Positions 31,598 to 40,635 of a DNA stretch of 41,147 nt are shown here, piece by piece; position 1 is the stretch's first letter; the number at the start of each line of letters is the position of its first letter. A program made the translations under genes and the position numbers. The notes under the pieces are model-generated. The model was not told the DNA's origin, did not search any database, and worked only from the letters and a program-made list of their open reading frames with translations. Where the stretch lies: assembly GCA_934654835.1 (NCBI GenBank), contig CAKUGY010000018.1, forward strand, positions 1 to 41,147, written 5' to 3'. This stretch comes from an uncultured Collinsella sp. GTDB taxonomy: Bacteria > Actinomycetota > Coriobacteriia > Coriobacteriales > Coriobacteriaceae.

Positions 31598-33393
31598 CAA
31601 ATGATGAGCGCCTCTTGCACAAAAAGAACCTGGTTGTCATAGTCGTCAGCGTTGTTGCCAGCATTGTCTTGCTGAATCTGCTGTTTATGGTCGGCACGCA
31701 TCGCTGCCTCCATAAAACGCTTGGATTCGGTCAAGAGGCCATGGTGTTCTTGGAAAACGCTTGCGAAAAATATGATCGCTACGAACAGGGAAGAAAAACC
31801 GAGGCGACGCACGATTTGGATGCCGCGGTCGAGTCGTTTGCGACGTTCCTGCCCCCTGATCGCGTTGAGGTTAACGACGATCTTATCGAGCAATATGTCC
31901 ATGCCGAGAACCTTTCGGGGCTGATGGTCATGGACTCCGACGGCCATATGACCGCCCACTACGACATCGATGGCCGCGATCCGCTCATGCTATGGCGAGA
32001 AGAACTGGCTTGCTCGTCGGTCGCATCGATGTATCAAGGTTCCAAAGTGTCCTACTCAACTGTCGTTGAGCGCCGCGATGTTGTTTTTGCCGTCTGCGCT
32101 GCCCCGTATGGCGACGGCGTTGCCCTGGCATACCGTTCATTCGTCCCCGATACGGCGGACGACTATTCATATGCCATAGCCGACGTGCTTGCAAACAGCA
32201 CCTTCCATCAAGGGCCCACGGTGCTTGTTATGGAGGATGCGGAGATCGTCTCCTCTAATGATCCCGATGTCGACGTGTCGCTCGCTCGGCTCCTTGCCGG
32301 ATCTGGAATCGAGTGGAAAGACGAAGGCCTGACACGTATCGAGTATCGCGGAAGCAAATGGTATGCCGTGCGTGCGGCATACAAGGACTATCGCCTGTTT
32401 GCGCTGTATCCCAAAGCGGAGGTCATGTCCGGCAGAGTTTCGTTTGTCGCCGCCGGTGTGTTGGTTTGTCTTGCGTTTTGGGTTGTGGTGCTGCTAGCGC
32501 GAAATATCGTTGACCATCGAAACTTAGCCGAAAAGGATAAACAGCTCGGCATTATCAATGCCATAAGTGCCATCTACGACTCGACCTTCCTTTTACATCT
32601 CGATACGCTCGAGATCGAGGGAATCAACATGTCGCCGGCGATAGCGAAGATATTTGCCGAACACAGCGAGGCGTATGACTTTATGGACACGGTCTGCCGA
32701 GATATCGTGAGCCCCGAAAGCCGTGAAGCGGTTGTGGGGCTTGTGGATATAAGTACGCTTCGGGATCGTATGGAGGGCGTGCCATACTTGGCCGCCGAGG
32801 TGCGAGATTGTCGAGGTACTTGGTATTCGCTGCAGGTTGTCCCCCAGCATCGCGACGAGCAAGGCCGGCTGGAATCGGTCGTCGTGGCGACGCACAACAT
32901 ATCGATGGTCAAGCATGCCGAGGAGCTGTCATACCAAGATAAGCTGACGGGGCTTCGCAATCGTAACTACCTTGAATCGCGCGGAGATAGCCTGGTGAAC
33001 GAGGGCTTGCCGGTGAGCGTGATCATGCTGGACTGCAATTATCTCAAGCGGACCAATGACATCCATGGTCACGAGATGGGAGATGAGCTGCTGCGACGGA
33101 CAGCGTCCGTGCTGCTGCGGGTGGCTGGTGATGATTGCCTGCCGATGCGCGTTGGCGGCGACGAGTTTTTGCTGGTTTGCCCCCATACTGACGGCGAGTC
33201 TGCGCTCGGGCTGGAACAAGACCTTCGTCTCGGTCTTGCCACGGTGAGCGATGAAGCCCTAACGGTCAGCGCGTCGATTGGCGTGGCGACCGTCGAGACG
33301 GCTGGAAATACGCTGGCCGATGTGTATCGCATTGCCGACCACAATATGTATCGTGAGAAGCGTATGGTCCACACGCAGGGTGCGGACTGCTAA
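31594..33393 (+). CDS. Membrane diguanylate cyclase with extracytoplasmic sensor
   Basis: 599 residues. Two membrane helices (~13-34 and ~285-307) bracket an extracytoplasmic sensor region; a PAS-like segment (~320-430) and a GGDEF domain (~435-599) follow. The active-site motif RVGGDEFLLV (521-525) is intact, with DKLTGLRNRNYLE at the domain start, so it should make cyclic di-GMP. The product-inhibition RxxD site is not seen. It overlaps the binding-protein gene by four bases. No phosphodiesterase or PilZ gene occurs in the window. Confidence 0.9.
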   Translation: MTNDERLLHKKNLVVIVVSVVASIVLLNLLFMVGTHRCLHKTLGFGQEAMVFLENACEKYDRYEQGRKTEATHDLDAAVESFATFLPPDRVEVNDDLIEQYVHAENLSGLMVMDSDGHMTAHYDIDGRDPLMLWREELACSSVASMYQGSKVSYSTVVERRDVVFAVCAAPYGDGVALAYRSFVPDTADDYSYAIADVLANSTFHQGPTVLVMEDAEIVSSNDPDVDVSLARLLAGSGIEWKDEGLTRIEYRGSKWYAVRAAYKDYRLFALYPKAEVMSGRVSFVAAGVLVCLAFWVVVLLARNIVDHRNLAEKDKQLGIINAISAIYDSTFLLHLDTLEIEGINMSPAIAKIFAEHSEAYDFMDTVCRDIVSPESREAVVGLVDISTLRDRMEGVPYLAAEVRDCRGTWYSLQVVPQHRDEQGRLESVVVATHNISMVKHAEELSYQDKLTGLRNRNYLESRGDSLVNEGLPVSVIMLDCNYLKRTNDIHGHEMGDELLRRTASVLLRVAGDDCLPMRVGGDEFLLVCPHTDGESALGLEQDLRLGLATVSDEALTVSASIGVATVETAGNTLADVYRIADHNMYREKRMVHTQGADC

Positions 33394-33506
33394 TCTTGCC
33401 CCCGCTAGTCCGTGCATCGTAGGATGTTGAATCGGTGCCCGCGATACTATATCGGCCCGGGCGGGGATAATAGACTCTTGAAATATCTTTATGAGAGGGG
33501 ATCTCA

Positions 33507-33770
33507 ATGATTGGTTTTGACTACAAACCGCAGGGCGTGTGCGCTCGCAATATTCACCTCAATCTCTCTGACGACGGCAGCAAGGTGCTGGGCGTCGAGT
33601 TTACCGGCGGCTGCGACGGCAACCTCAAGGCCATCTCCAAGCTGGTCGAGGGCGCTCCTGCCGATCGCGTGATCGAGGTTCTCGCCGGTAATACCTGCGG
33701 CATGAAGAAGACTTCTTGTGCCGATCAGCTTACGCGCGCCATCGAGGCCGCTCGCGCCGAGATCGCCTAA
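33507..33770 (+). CDS. TSCPD-domain protein (TIGR03905-like)
   Basis: 87 residues; a small stand-alone TSCPD domain, the cysteine-rich module also found at the end of some ribonucleotide reductases. Cysteines lie in VCARNI, GGCDGN, GNTCGMKKTSCADQL, consistent with metal binding. The role of stand-alone members is not known to me. The ATG 33507 follows GAGGGG. The stop overlaps the next start by one base (TAATG). Confidence 0.85.
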   Translation: MIGFDYKPQGVCARNIHLNLSDDGSKVLGVEFTGGCDGNLKAISKLVEGAPADRVIEVLAGNTCGMKKTSCADQLTRAIEAARAEIA

Positions 33771-34981
33771 TGGGTGTCGCCAATCGTCTTAAAAACGGAA
33801 TTTCGCGCCGCGGCTTTGTGCTCGGTGGAGCTGCCGCGGGTGCTGCCACGGTGCTCGTCGGATGCTCGAAAAAAACGGGCACGAGCGACGATGCTGCCGG
33901 CGAGCCCCAGGTTATCAAGGACGACTCCAAGATTGTCTCGATTACGGATGAGTATGATGCCGTCGACATCGATCTTGAACCCACGGCCTCATGGACATTG
34001 CCGCTGGGCACGCTGCTGTACTACTGCGATGGCGACTATGCTGCAGCGATGATGGCGCCGGCATCTGCGTTGCATGCCAACACGCTTGGTGTGCTCAACT
34101 TGGGCGACGGCTCGCTCACCACGCTCGTCGAGGACCCCATTGAGGGCGTGGGGTATTCGTTTTACGATGTCCGCGCCGGCGATGGCGTGTTCGCTTGGGT
34201 CGAGATGAACTTTGCGAACTCCTCGTGGAAGCTCTATGCGCAAAATCTGGCAGGCGCTTCGCTTGTCGGTGATGTGGTCGAGCTCGATCGAGGCGGCAAG
34301 GACTACGATCCTCCGCTGTTTACGGCGTTCGAATCGTCCGTCATTTGGTACAAGATGCCCTCGACGGGCGGCAATAAGACGAGTAACGATTCGTATTGCT
34401 ACCGACGCTCACTCGATGAGGCAAAGGCCGAGGCCATCTGGAAGTCAACGGGTCGCTTTGCGTGCGCCCCGCGCGTGAGTGACGGCATCTTGACCATTTC
34501 GCCGCGTGTTCACAACGACGAGGGCGTCTACTATGGCATGACGGCGATCGACCTGACGGACGGCAACAATACCAAGAGGGCCCAGCTGGTCCTTCCCTCG
34601 TCGGTGTCTCCTTTTGAGGCCGTATATATGGGCGATGCCTTTGTGTTCTCCATCGAGGCGACCTATAGCGGCGTGGGGAGCCTTGGCAACATGGGTACCT
34701 ACATTGGCAACGAGGGCGGTCCGTTCCTCTTCCTGTCGCGTGAGCCGCTTGCGTGCGCTGCCGGTAGGAAGAACAAATTCCTAGTTAAGGTTCAGGCGTC
34801 TCATTTTCTAATCGATACCTCTGCTAAGACCTACGGTTCGCTGTTGTCGCCCGACCGTGCTCTGGAATACGGCGATTACCCTGCTACGGCAGGTAAATCG
34901 GATACGTTTTTAACCTATGCCACGGTGCGCAATAGCCAGGGAATTCCCGAGACGGTTGCCGCCCGCCTGTTTTCTCTTTAG
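33770..34981 (+). CDS. Tat-exported lipoprotein, function unknown
   Basis: 403 residues. The N-terminus has a twin-arginine motif (ISRRGFVLGG) and a lipobox (VLVGC), so it is probably exported folded and lipid-anchored. The rest consists of repeated beta-rich segments (LYYCDGDYAAAMM, FAWVEMNFANSSWKLYAQNL, GVYYGMTAIDLTDGNN) suggestive of a beta-propeller; no catalytic motif is recognised. The ATG at 33770 overlaps the TSCPD stop by one base, so the two are translationally coupled. A longer frame upstream would start inside the TSCPD gene and lacks support. Confidence 0.8.
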   Translation: MGVANRLKNGISRRGFVLGGAAAGAATVLVGCSKKTGTSDDAAGEPQVIKDDSKIVSITDEYDAVDIDLEPTASWTLPLGTLLYYCDGDYAAAMMAPASALHANTLGVLNLGDGSLTTLVEDPIEGVGYSFYDVRAGDGVFAWVEMNFANSSWKLYAQNLAGASLVGDVVELDRGGKDYDPPLFTAFESSVIWYKMPSTGGNKTSNDSYCYRRSLDEAKAEAIWKSTGRFACAPRVSDGILTISPRVHNDEGVYYGMTAIDLTDGNNTKRAQLVLPSSVSPFEAVYMGDAFVFSIEATYSGVGSLGNMGTYIGNEGGPFLFLSREPLACAAGRKNKFLVKVQASHFLIDTSAKTYGSLLSPDRALEYGDYPATAGKSDTFLTYATVRNSQGIPETVAARLFSL

Positions 34982-35134
34982 CTTCCGAGGGGTTAAAAAG
35001 GCGTCAACGGGGGAATAAGCGCGTTGTAACTATGGGTACCGCCCGCCGAGCCGCCGCACCGCAGTGGCGCCCGGTGGGTGCAGGTGCGTTAAAATAGGCT
35101 TGTTCTTAGCTAATTGAGACAGGGGGGCCGTGTT

Positions 35135-35857
35135 ATGGCTTCAGATGCAAAAAAGATTCTGCTGGTCGAGGACGAGAAGGCAATCCGTGACGCTGTTGCT
35201 GCCTATCTCGAGCGCGAGGGCTACTGGGTTGTAGGCGTCGGCGACGGCCAGTCTGCGATTGAGGAGTTCGAGAAGCACCAGTTCGACCTGGTCGTGCTCG
35301 ACCTTATGCTCCCCAAGATTCCCGGCGAGCGCGTTTGCCGCACCATTCGCGATACCTCGGATGTGCCTATTATCATGCTCACCGCCAAGGGTGAGATCGA
35401 GGACCGCATTATCGGCCTTGAGCTTGGTGCCGATGACTACCTGATTAAGCCGTTCTCGCCGCGCGAGCTCGTCGCCCGCGTCCGCGCCCTGTTCCGCCGT
35501 GCCCACCAGGCCGACGAGCCTGCCGTTGAGGTGCTCGACTTCGGCGATCTGGTCATCGATATTTCGGGCCACAAGATCCTGGTCGAGGACAAGGAAGTAG
35601 ACCTGACTGCTTCCGAGTTTAAGCTGCTCACCACGCTTGCTCGCCATCCCGGTCGCGTCTACAACCGTATGGAGCTGGTCGAGAAGGTGCTCGGCTACGA
35701 CTTTGAGGGCTATGAGCGCACCATCGATAGCCACGTGAAGAATCTTCGCGCCAAGCTGGGCGACGACCCCAAGAAGCCTAAGTGGCTCTACACCGTCCAC
35801 GGCGTCGGTTATCGTTTCGAGGCCCCGGCCAAGACCGATAAGTCGGACGAGAAATAG
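35135..35857 (+). CDS. OmpR-family response regulator
   Basis: 240 residues. Receiver domain (1-120) with VEDE acidic pocket, phospho-acceptor D56 (VVLDLMLP), T83 and K105 (IKPFSP); then a winged-helix DNA-binding domain ending YTVHGVGYRFEAP. The ATG 35135 has a G-rich ribosome site (AGGGGGG). It lies 11 bases before the kinase gene, its likely partner. The 153-base gap before it holds a TAAAAT (35090-35095) without a good -35 and a GC-rich stretch; nothing else is seen. Confidence 0.94.
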   Translation: MASDAKKILLVEDEKAIRDAVAAYLEREGYWVVGVGDGQSAIEEFEKHQFDLVVLDLMLPKIPGERVCRTIRDTSDVPIIMLTAKGEIEDRIIGLELGADDYLIKPFSPRELVARVRALFRRAHQADEPAVEVLDFGDLVIDISGHKILVEDKEVDLTASEFKLLTTLARHPGRVYNRMELVEKVLGYDFEGYERTIDSHVKNLRAKLGDDPKKPKWLYTVHGVGYRFEAPAKTDKSDEK

Positions 35858-35868
35858 GGAAATCACAT

Positions 35869-37434
35869 ATGACACCTGCGCGCTTTGAAATCGGACAAAA
35901 GCACAGGCAGGAGAGCGAGGCGGGTTCCAAGGCAAGTTGGAACACGCCTCGTTCCGATTCGCGGCCAACGATGAGCTATCCCTCGCGCATGGCCTTGGCT
36001 TTTGCCCTGACGTCGCTCATGACGGTATTGGTGCTGGTGGGCGTTGTCTCCGTTGTGTGGGGCACGGTCTTTTCGGATTACACGCGCTCCAATATCGTCG
36101 AGATCGCCAATTCCGCCGCCGAAAAGCTGGCGACATCGTATGAGGAAAACGGCAACTGGACTGCGGGCGAGCTGCGCACGGTCGCGACATCAAGCCTGGT
36201 GTCCGACGACCTGGGCATGCAGGTCGTCAACAAGAAGGGCGTCATCGTCTATGACGACTCATGGCCTTCGGCAAGCGCGACTGCGGATGTGCGCGAGAAT
36301 GAATCGGCGTCTAGCGGCTCGAGCGGTAAAAAAGCCTCACATAGCCCGGTTTCGTCGGCACCCACCGACTCCGACAGCGTGGCCAATGTCGAGATCATAA
36401 CGTCTTCCGGTGAGCATGTCGGACAGGTAAAGCTATGGGCCATCGGCTCCGATGCCCTGCTCACCAAGGCAGATTCTGCGTTTAGGGAGAAGACCTTTAA
36501 CGCAATGGCACTTGCCGCGGTTGTGGCCGTCTGTATCTCGGTCGTTATCGGCGCGCTCATGTCGCGCATGCTCACCAAGCCGATTCATCGTATTACCAGC
36601 ACGGCTAAGCAAATTCGCGATGGCGATCTGTCTGCTCGCACAGGCTTGCGCGGCGACGACGAAATCGATCAGCTGGGCGAGACCTTCGACGAGATGGCCA
36701 CCTCGCTCGAGAAGGACATGAAGCACGAGAAGCGCCTGACCTCGGATGTCGCGCACGAGCTTCGCACGCCGCTCATGGCCATGCTCGCAACGGTCGAGGC
36801 CATGCAGGATGGGGTATATCCCACCGACAACGAACATCTGGAGACGGTTGCCTCCGAGACGCGCCGCCTGGCCCGTCTGGTGCAGCAGATGCTCGACCTG
36901 TCGCGTATGGAAAACAGCACCGCGCCGCTCAATCTTGAACCGGTAGATATGGTGCCGTTCGTGCGATCGATTGTGAATGGTCAGGAACGTCTATTCGCCG
37001 ACCGCGATTTGCGCCTGCGCTTTGCGGACGAGACCCAGGGTCACGACGATGTCGTTGAGGCCGATCCCGATATGATCACCCAGTGTGTCATCAACCTCTT
37101 GAGCAACGCCATGCGCTATACCCCCGAGGGCGGCTGGGTCGTGGTGTCGGTGCTCAGTGACCGCAAGCACGTCAATATTGCCGTTTCGGATACCGGCATC
37201 GGTATTGCCAAAGACGACCTGTCGCGCATCTTCGGTCGTTTTTGGCGCGCCGACGCCAGCCGTGCCCGCGAGGCGGGCGGCCTGGGCGTGGGCCTTGCCG
37301 TGACCAAGCAGATCGTCGAGCGCCATCACGGCTACATATCCGTGGAGTCGGAGCTTGGAAAGGGTACGACTTTTACGATTCATCTGCCTCGCGAGCACAC
37401 GGCGGACGCGGCATCTACTACAATGGAGCACTAG
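35869..37434 (+). CDS. Sensor histidine kinase
   Basis: 521 residues. Two membrane helices (~45-65 and ~205-225) flank a Ser/Asp-rich extracytoplasmic region. Then come HAMP (SRMLTKPIHRITSTAKQI), HisKA with phospho-acceptor His in DVAHELRTPL, and HATPase_c with NLLSNAMRYTP (N box), DTGIGI (G1) and GLGVGLAV (G2). It resembles BaeS/MprB-type kinases paired with OmpR regulators. The signal is unknown. purC follows on the same strand with no clear terminator between them. Confidence 0.94.
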   Translation: MTPARFEIGQKHRQESEAGSKASWNTPRSDSRPTMSYPSRMALAFALTSLMTVLVLVGVVSVVWGTVFSDYTRSNIVEIANSAAEKLATSYEENGNWTAGELRTVATSSLVSDDLGMQVVNKKGVIVYDDSWPSASATADVRENESASSGSSGKKASHSPVSSAPTDSDSVANVEIITSSGEHVGQVKLWAIGSDALLTKADSAFREKTFNAMALAAVVAVCISVVIGALMSRMLTKPIHRITSTAKQIRDGDLSARTGLRGDDEIDQLGETFDEMATSLEKDMKHEKRLTSDVAHELRTPLMAMLATVEAMQDGVYPTDNEHLETVASETRRLARLVQQMLDLSRMENSTAPLNLEPVDMVPFVRSIVNGQERLFADRDLRLRFADETQGHDDVVEADPDMITQCVINLLSNAMRYTPEGGWVVVSVLSDRKHVNIAVSDTGIGIAKDDLSRIFGRFWRADASRAREAGGLGVGLAVTKQIVERHHGYISVESELGKGTTFTIHLPREHTADAASTTMEH

Positions 37435-37543
37435 CTTTTCGCTATTCGGTGAAGGAGGGGTCTCGTCCCTGCCGCTCCGGGTTTGCGAAAACGTGCGGGA
37501 AAGAGCCCGCATTACTGTCGTATTTTGGTAAGGAGTGACTCAC

Positions 37544-38431
37544 GTGACAACGATGGAGCGTCGTCCGGATTCCCGTGGCAAGGTTCGTGATATCTACGAT
37601 GCCGGTGAAAACCTGCTGATGGTCGCCACCGACCGCATTTCTGCGTTCGACTTCATTCTTCCCGACGAGATTCCGTTTAAGGGAGAGGTGCTCAACCGCA
37701 TCTCGGCATTCTGGTTTGATAAATTTGCCGACATTGTTCCCAACCACCTCGTCTCCATCGACCCGGCGGATTTCCCCGAGGAGTTTGCCGAGTACCGTGA
37801 CTATCTCGCTGGTCGCGCCATGCTGGTCAAGAAGGCCCAGACGATTCCTATTGAGTGCATCGTCCGCGGCTATCTGACCGGTTCGGGCAAGAAGACCTAT
37901 GACGAGAACGGCACCGTCTGCGGCATTCAGTTGCCCGAGGGCCTGACGGAGGCCTCCAAGCTTCCCGAGCCGCTGTTCACGCCGTCCACGAAGGCCGAGA
38001 TCGGTGACCACGACGAGAACATCTCGTTCGAGCGTTGCTGTGAGATCGTGGGCGAGGACATCGCCACGCAGATTCGCGACCTGTCCCTCAAGATTTACAA
38101 GGCTGCCGCCGAGTATGCTGCGACCCGTGGCATCATCATCGCCGACACCAAGTTCGAGTTTGGTGTCATCGATGGCCAGGTCACGCTGATCGACGAGTGC
38201 CTCACGCCCGACTCCAGCCGTTTCTGGCCTGCCGCCAGCTACGAGGAGGGCAAGATTCAGCCCAGCTACGACAAGCAATTCGTCCGCAATTGGCTCAAGG
38301 CCAACTGGGATATGACGGGGGAGACCCCGCACCTGCCCGCCGAGGTCATCGATGGCACGTCCGAGCGCTATCGCGAGGCCTTCCAGATCATCACGGGCTC
38401 CCAGTTCACAAGCATGAAGGAGAACGCGTAA
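37544..38431 (+). CDS. purC: SAICAR synthetase
   Basis: Phosphoribosylaminoimidazole-succinocarboxamide synthase of purine synthesis, the step just before the PurB reaction; 295 residues, like the yeast-type long form. Evidence: RGKVRDIYDAGENLLMVATDRISAFD, IECIVRGYLTGSG, IADTKFEFG, and LIDECLTPDSSRFW. I chose GTG 37544, eight bases after AAGGAG; an earlier in-frame GTG at 37535 overlaps that site. The leader at 37435-37543 contains a 6-bp hairpin (TGCGGG/CCCGCA), but I see no known riboswitch. Confidence 0.96.
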   Translation: MTTMERRPDSRGKVRDIYDAGENLLMVATDRISAFDFILPDEIPFKGEVLNRISAFWFDKFADIVPNHLVSIDPADFPEEFAEYRDYLAGRAMLVKKAQTIPIECIVRGYLTGSGKKTYDENGTVCGIQLPEGLTEASKLPEPLFTPSTKAEIGDHDENISFERCCEIVGEDIATQIRDLSLKIYKAAAEYAATRGIIIADTKFEFGVIDGQVTLIDECLTPDSSRFWPAASYEEGKIQPSYDKQFVRNWLKANWDMTGETPHLPAEVIDGTSERYREAFQIITGSQFTSMKENA

Positions 38432-39007
38432 GTGAGTACCCGCAGCGCCACGAACAAGCGCACGCAATCCCATGAGGTTACCGGGGTTGCGCGCAAGTCC
38501 GCCGCATCCGCCAAGCCCGCTCGTCAGGCAGCGAGCTCTGTTCGCGTCGTGCCGGCATCGTCTAAGGCACGCCGCAAGGAGCTCGAGAAGGGCGAGAACC
38601 TCGAGGGCCTCTCCAAAGAGGAAAAGCGCGCCCGCAAGGCCAAGCAGCGCGCTAAGGAGGATCGCATCTATACGGTGTCGAACATCCTTCTCAAGCAGGA
38701 TGAGGACTACACCAAGCGCCGTCGTATCTGGTGGGCCGTGCTCGCCATCGGCATGGTGCTCGTCGTGGCCATTTGGGCTTCGCTGTACTTCGCTCCCGCT
38801 GGTATGGTGTCCAGCCCCGTCCAGATGGTCGGCATCGTTTTGTCCTACGTCATCATTTTGGGCGACTTCATCTACGACTTCGTGCGTATCCGTCCCCTGC
38901 GTAATATGTATCGCACGCAGGCCGAGGGTATGTCCGACAACAAGCTCAACGCTCTTATCGAGCGTTCGGCTGCCGAAGAGGACAAGAAGGCCTCCAAGAA
39001 GAAGTAG
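38432..39007 (+). CDS. Two-pass membrane protein with basic N-terminus
   Basis: 191 residues; the family may be the actinobacterial DUF3043 type, but I am not certain. A lysine/arginine-rich N-terminal ~95 residues (SKARRKELEKGENLEGLSKEEKRARKAK...) lies before two membrane helices (~102-122 and ~130-150) and a charged C-terminus. The GTG start abuts the purC stop, with AAGGAG 10 bases before it inside purC, so it is co-translated with purC. A terminator follows. Confidence 0.8.
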   Translation: MSTRSATNKRTQSHEVTGVARKSAASAKPARQAASSVRVVPASSKARRKELEKGENLEGLSKEEKRARKAKQRAKEDRIYTVSNILLKQDEDYTKRRRIWWAVLAIGMVLVVAIWASLYFAPAGMVSSPVQMVGIVLSYVIILGDFIYDFVRIRPLRNMYRTQAEGMSDNKLNALIERSAAEEDKKASKKK

Positions 39008-39037
39008 CGTTATGACCTATATATATCGCTAAGATAT

Positions 39038-39068
39038 AAGGCGCGTCGTTTTTACGGCGCGCCTTTTT
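39038..39068 (+). terminator. Terminator of the purC operon
   Basis: AAGGCGCG-T-CGT pairs with ACG-G-CGCGCCTT (one mismatch), followed by T residues. Confidence 0.88.
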
Positions 39069-39096
39069 ACTGTTCTATAGATAGATGGAGTGGCAC

Positions 39097-40377
39097 ATGA
39101 TTCGAGCTGCCCTGACGGTCGAAGAAGCTCTGGAGGGCATGAAGGCCCTGGAGCCCAAGATTAAAAACTACGCGCGCCTGGTTGTCCGCAAAGGCGTAAA
39201 CGTCAAGTCCGGCCAGGAGGTTGTCGTTCAGTCCCCGGTCGAGTGCGCGCCGTTTGCGCGCGTGGTGGTCGCGGAGGCTTATGCGGCCGGCGCTGGCCAC
39301 GTAACGGTCATTTGGGCCGACGATGCCGTGACAAGGCTCACCTACGAGCATGTCGAGAAAAGCTATTTTGAGCAGACGCCCGAGTGGAAGCGCCTGCAGC
39401 TGGATTCCCTGGCCCAGGACGGCGCCTGCTTTATCTTTATCGAGGGTGCGGACCCCGCGGCTCTCAAGGGCATCGATCCTGCCAAGCCCGCCGCCGCATC
39501 CAAGGCGAGGAACACGCAGTGCAAGGTGTTCCGCCGCGGACTGGATTACAACATCAACCCGTGGTGTATCGCCGGTGCGCCGGTTGTCGCCTGGGCACGC
39601 GAGGTGTTCTCGGGTGATCCGGATGAGGTTGCAATCTATAAGCTGTGGAATGCGATTCTGCACACCGCTCGCGCCGATGGCCAGGACCCGGAGAGCGATT
39701 GGGAGCTCCATGACGCTGCGTTCGAAAAGAATCTGCGCTTCCTGAACGATAACCGTTTTGACTGCCTGCGCTATACCGCTTCGAATGGAACCGATCTGGT
39801 AATCGGCATGACGAAGGGCCATGAGTGGGCCGGCGGCAAAGGCGAGACGCCCGACGGTCATCCCTTCTTCCCCAACATCCCCACCGAGGAAGTCTTTACG
39901 TCGCCCGACCGCATGCGTGCTGATGGAATCGTCTATTCCGCCATGCCGCTCATTCACCACGGCAACAAGGTCGACGATTTTTGGATTAAGTTCGAGAACG
40001 GTCGCGTGGTGGATTATGACGCCCGCGTGGGCAAGGCGACGCTGGCAAGCATTATCGAAACTGACGAGGGCGCTGCTCATTTGGGCGAGGTCGCGCTCAT
40101 TTCCAAGAACACGCCGATTCGTGAAAGCGGTGTCTTGTTCTATGACACGCTCTATGACGAGAACGCCAGCTGCCACCTTGCGCTGGGTGTCGGCTTCCCC
40201 GAGTGTATCGAGGGCGGATACGATATGTCCAAAGAGGAACTCCTGGAGCATGGCGTCAACGTTTCGAGCACGCATGTCGACTTTATGATCGGCACGGACG
40301 ACATCGATATTACGGGCATTACACCTGATGGACGTGAAGTTGTGATTTTCCAGAACGGCCAATGGAGTTGGGAATAG
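39097..40377 (+). CDS. M29-family aminopeptidase
   Basis: 426 residues of the thermophilic-type metalloaminopeptidase family M29 (AmpS/AmpT/PepS). Expected metal-site segments are visible: FPNIPTEEVFTSPD, GEVALISKNTPIRESGVLFYDTLYDENASCHLALG, and STHVDFMIGTDDIDITG. It removes N-terminal amino acids from peptides in the cytoplasm. I chose ATG 39097 (GGAG nine bases earlier); an ATG four codons upstream overlaps that site. The gene's end overlaps the tRNA-Lys promoter. Confidence 0.94.
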   Translation: MIRAALTVEEALEGMKALEPKIKNYARLVVRKGVNVKSGQEVVVQSPVECAPFARVVVAEAYAAGAGHVTVIWADDAVTRLTYEHVEKSYFEQTPEWKRLQLDSLAQDGACFIFIEGADPAALKGIDPAKPAAASKARNTQCKVFRRGLDYNINPWCIAGAPVVAWAREVFSGDPDEVAIYKLWNAILHTARADGQDPESDWELHDAAFEKNLRFLNDNRFDCLRYTASNGTDLVIGMTKGHEWAGGKGETPDGHPFFPNIPTEEVFTSPDRMRADGIVYSAMPLIHHGNKVDDFWIKFENGRVVDYDARVGKATLASIIETDEGAAHLGEVALISKNTPIRESGVLFYDTLYDENASCHLALGVGFPECIEGGYDMSKEELLEHGVNVSSTHVDFMIGTDDIDITGITPDGREVVIFQNGQWSWE

Positions 40378-40396
40378 TCCCAGACCGTGGTACAAT
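40368..40396 (+). promoter_or_regulatory. tRNA-Lys promoter
   Basis: TTGGGA (40368-40373), 17 bases, TACAAT (40391-40396), ten bases before the tRNA. The -35 lies in the last codons of the aminopeptidase gene. Confidence 0.65.
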
Positions 40397-40405
40397 GCCA
40401 CCCGC

Positions 40406-40481
40406 GGGCCGTTAGCTCAGCTGGCAGAGCAGGGGACTTTTAATCCCAAGGTCCAGGGTTCGAACCCCTGACGGCCCACCA
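40406..40481 (+). tRNA. tRNA-Lys (TTT)
   Basis: Acceptor GGGCCGT/ACGGCCC, D-stem GCTC/GAGC, anticodon loop CTTTTAA giving TTT, T-arm CAGGG-TTCGAAC-CCCTG, discriminator A and encoded CCA (40479-40481). Confidence 0.96.
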
Positions 40482-40548
40482 TAGAAAAGAAAGCGATCGA
40501 CTCCGGTTGGTCGCTTTTTTGTTACCGCGGCACGGGTTCGAACCCGAA
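40461..40548 (+). repeat. Direct repeat copy 1: tRNA-Lys 3' end, terminator, T-arm palindrome
   Basis: The last 21 bases of the tRNA gene plus the terminator (40461-40514) recur exactly at 40636-40689. The similarity goes on through CCGCGGCACGGGTTCGAAC with small changes. The segment ends with the T-arm-like palindrome CGGGTTCGAACCCG (40533-40546). Confidence 0.93.
40490..40520 (+). terminator. tRNA-Lys terminator
   Basis: AAAGCGATCGAC pairs with GTTGGTCGCTTT (wobble and one mismatch) across TCCG, followed by T residues. Confidence 0.85.
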
Positions 40549-40565
40549 AGGGCGCGGAGCCGAGT

Positions 40566-40635
40566 AAACGCGTGAGCGTTTGCCAGCGCAGCGCGCAAGG
40601 CGCGAAGCGCCGCAGCGGCCGCCTGCGGAGCAGGC
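40566..40635. repeat. Three hairpins of the tRNA-Lys tail element
   Basis: Hairpin 1: AAACGC-GTGA-GCGTTT (40566-40581). Hairpin 2: GGCGC-GAA-GCGCC (40599-40611), containing GCGAAGC. Hairpin 3: GCCTGC-GGA-GCAGGC (40621-40635). Order, spacing words (AGCG..GCAAGG, GCAGC) and the sequence of hairpin 1 match the tRNA-Gly tail. Confidence 0.88.

Noticed and set aside
37435..37543. Purine riboswitch before purC
   Set aside because: Only a 6-bp hairpin is visible; no conserved purine-aptamer core or terminator/antiterminator pair.
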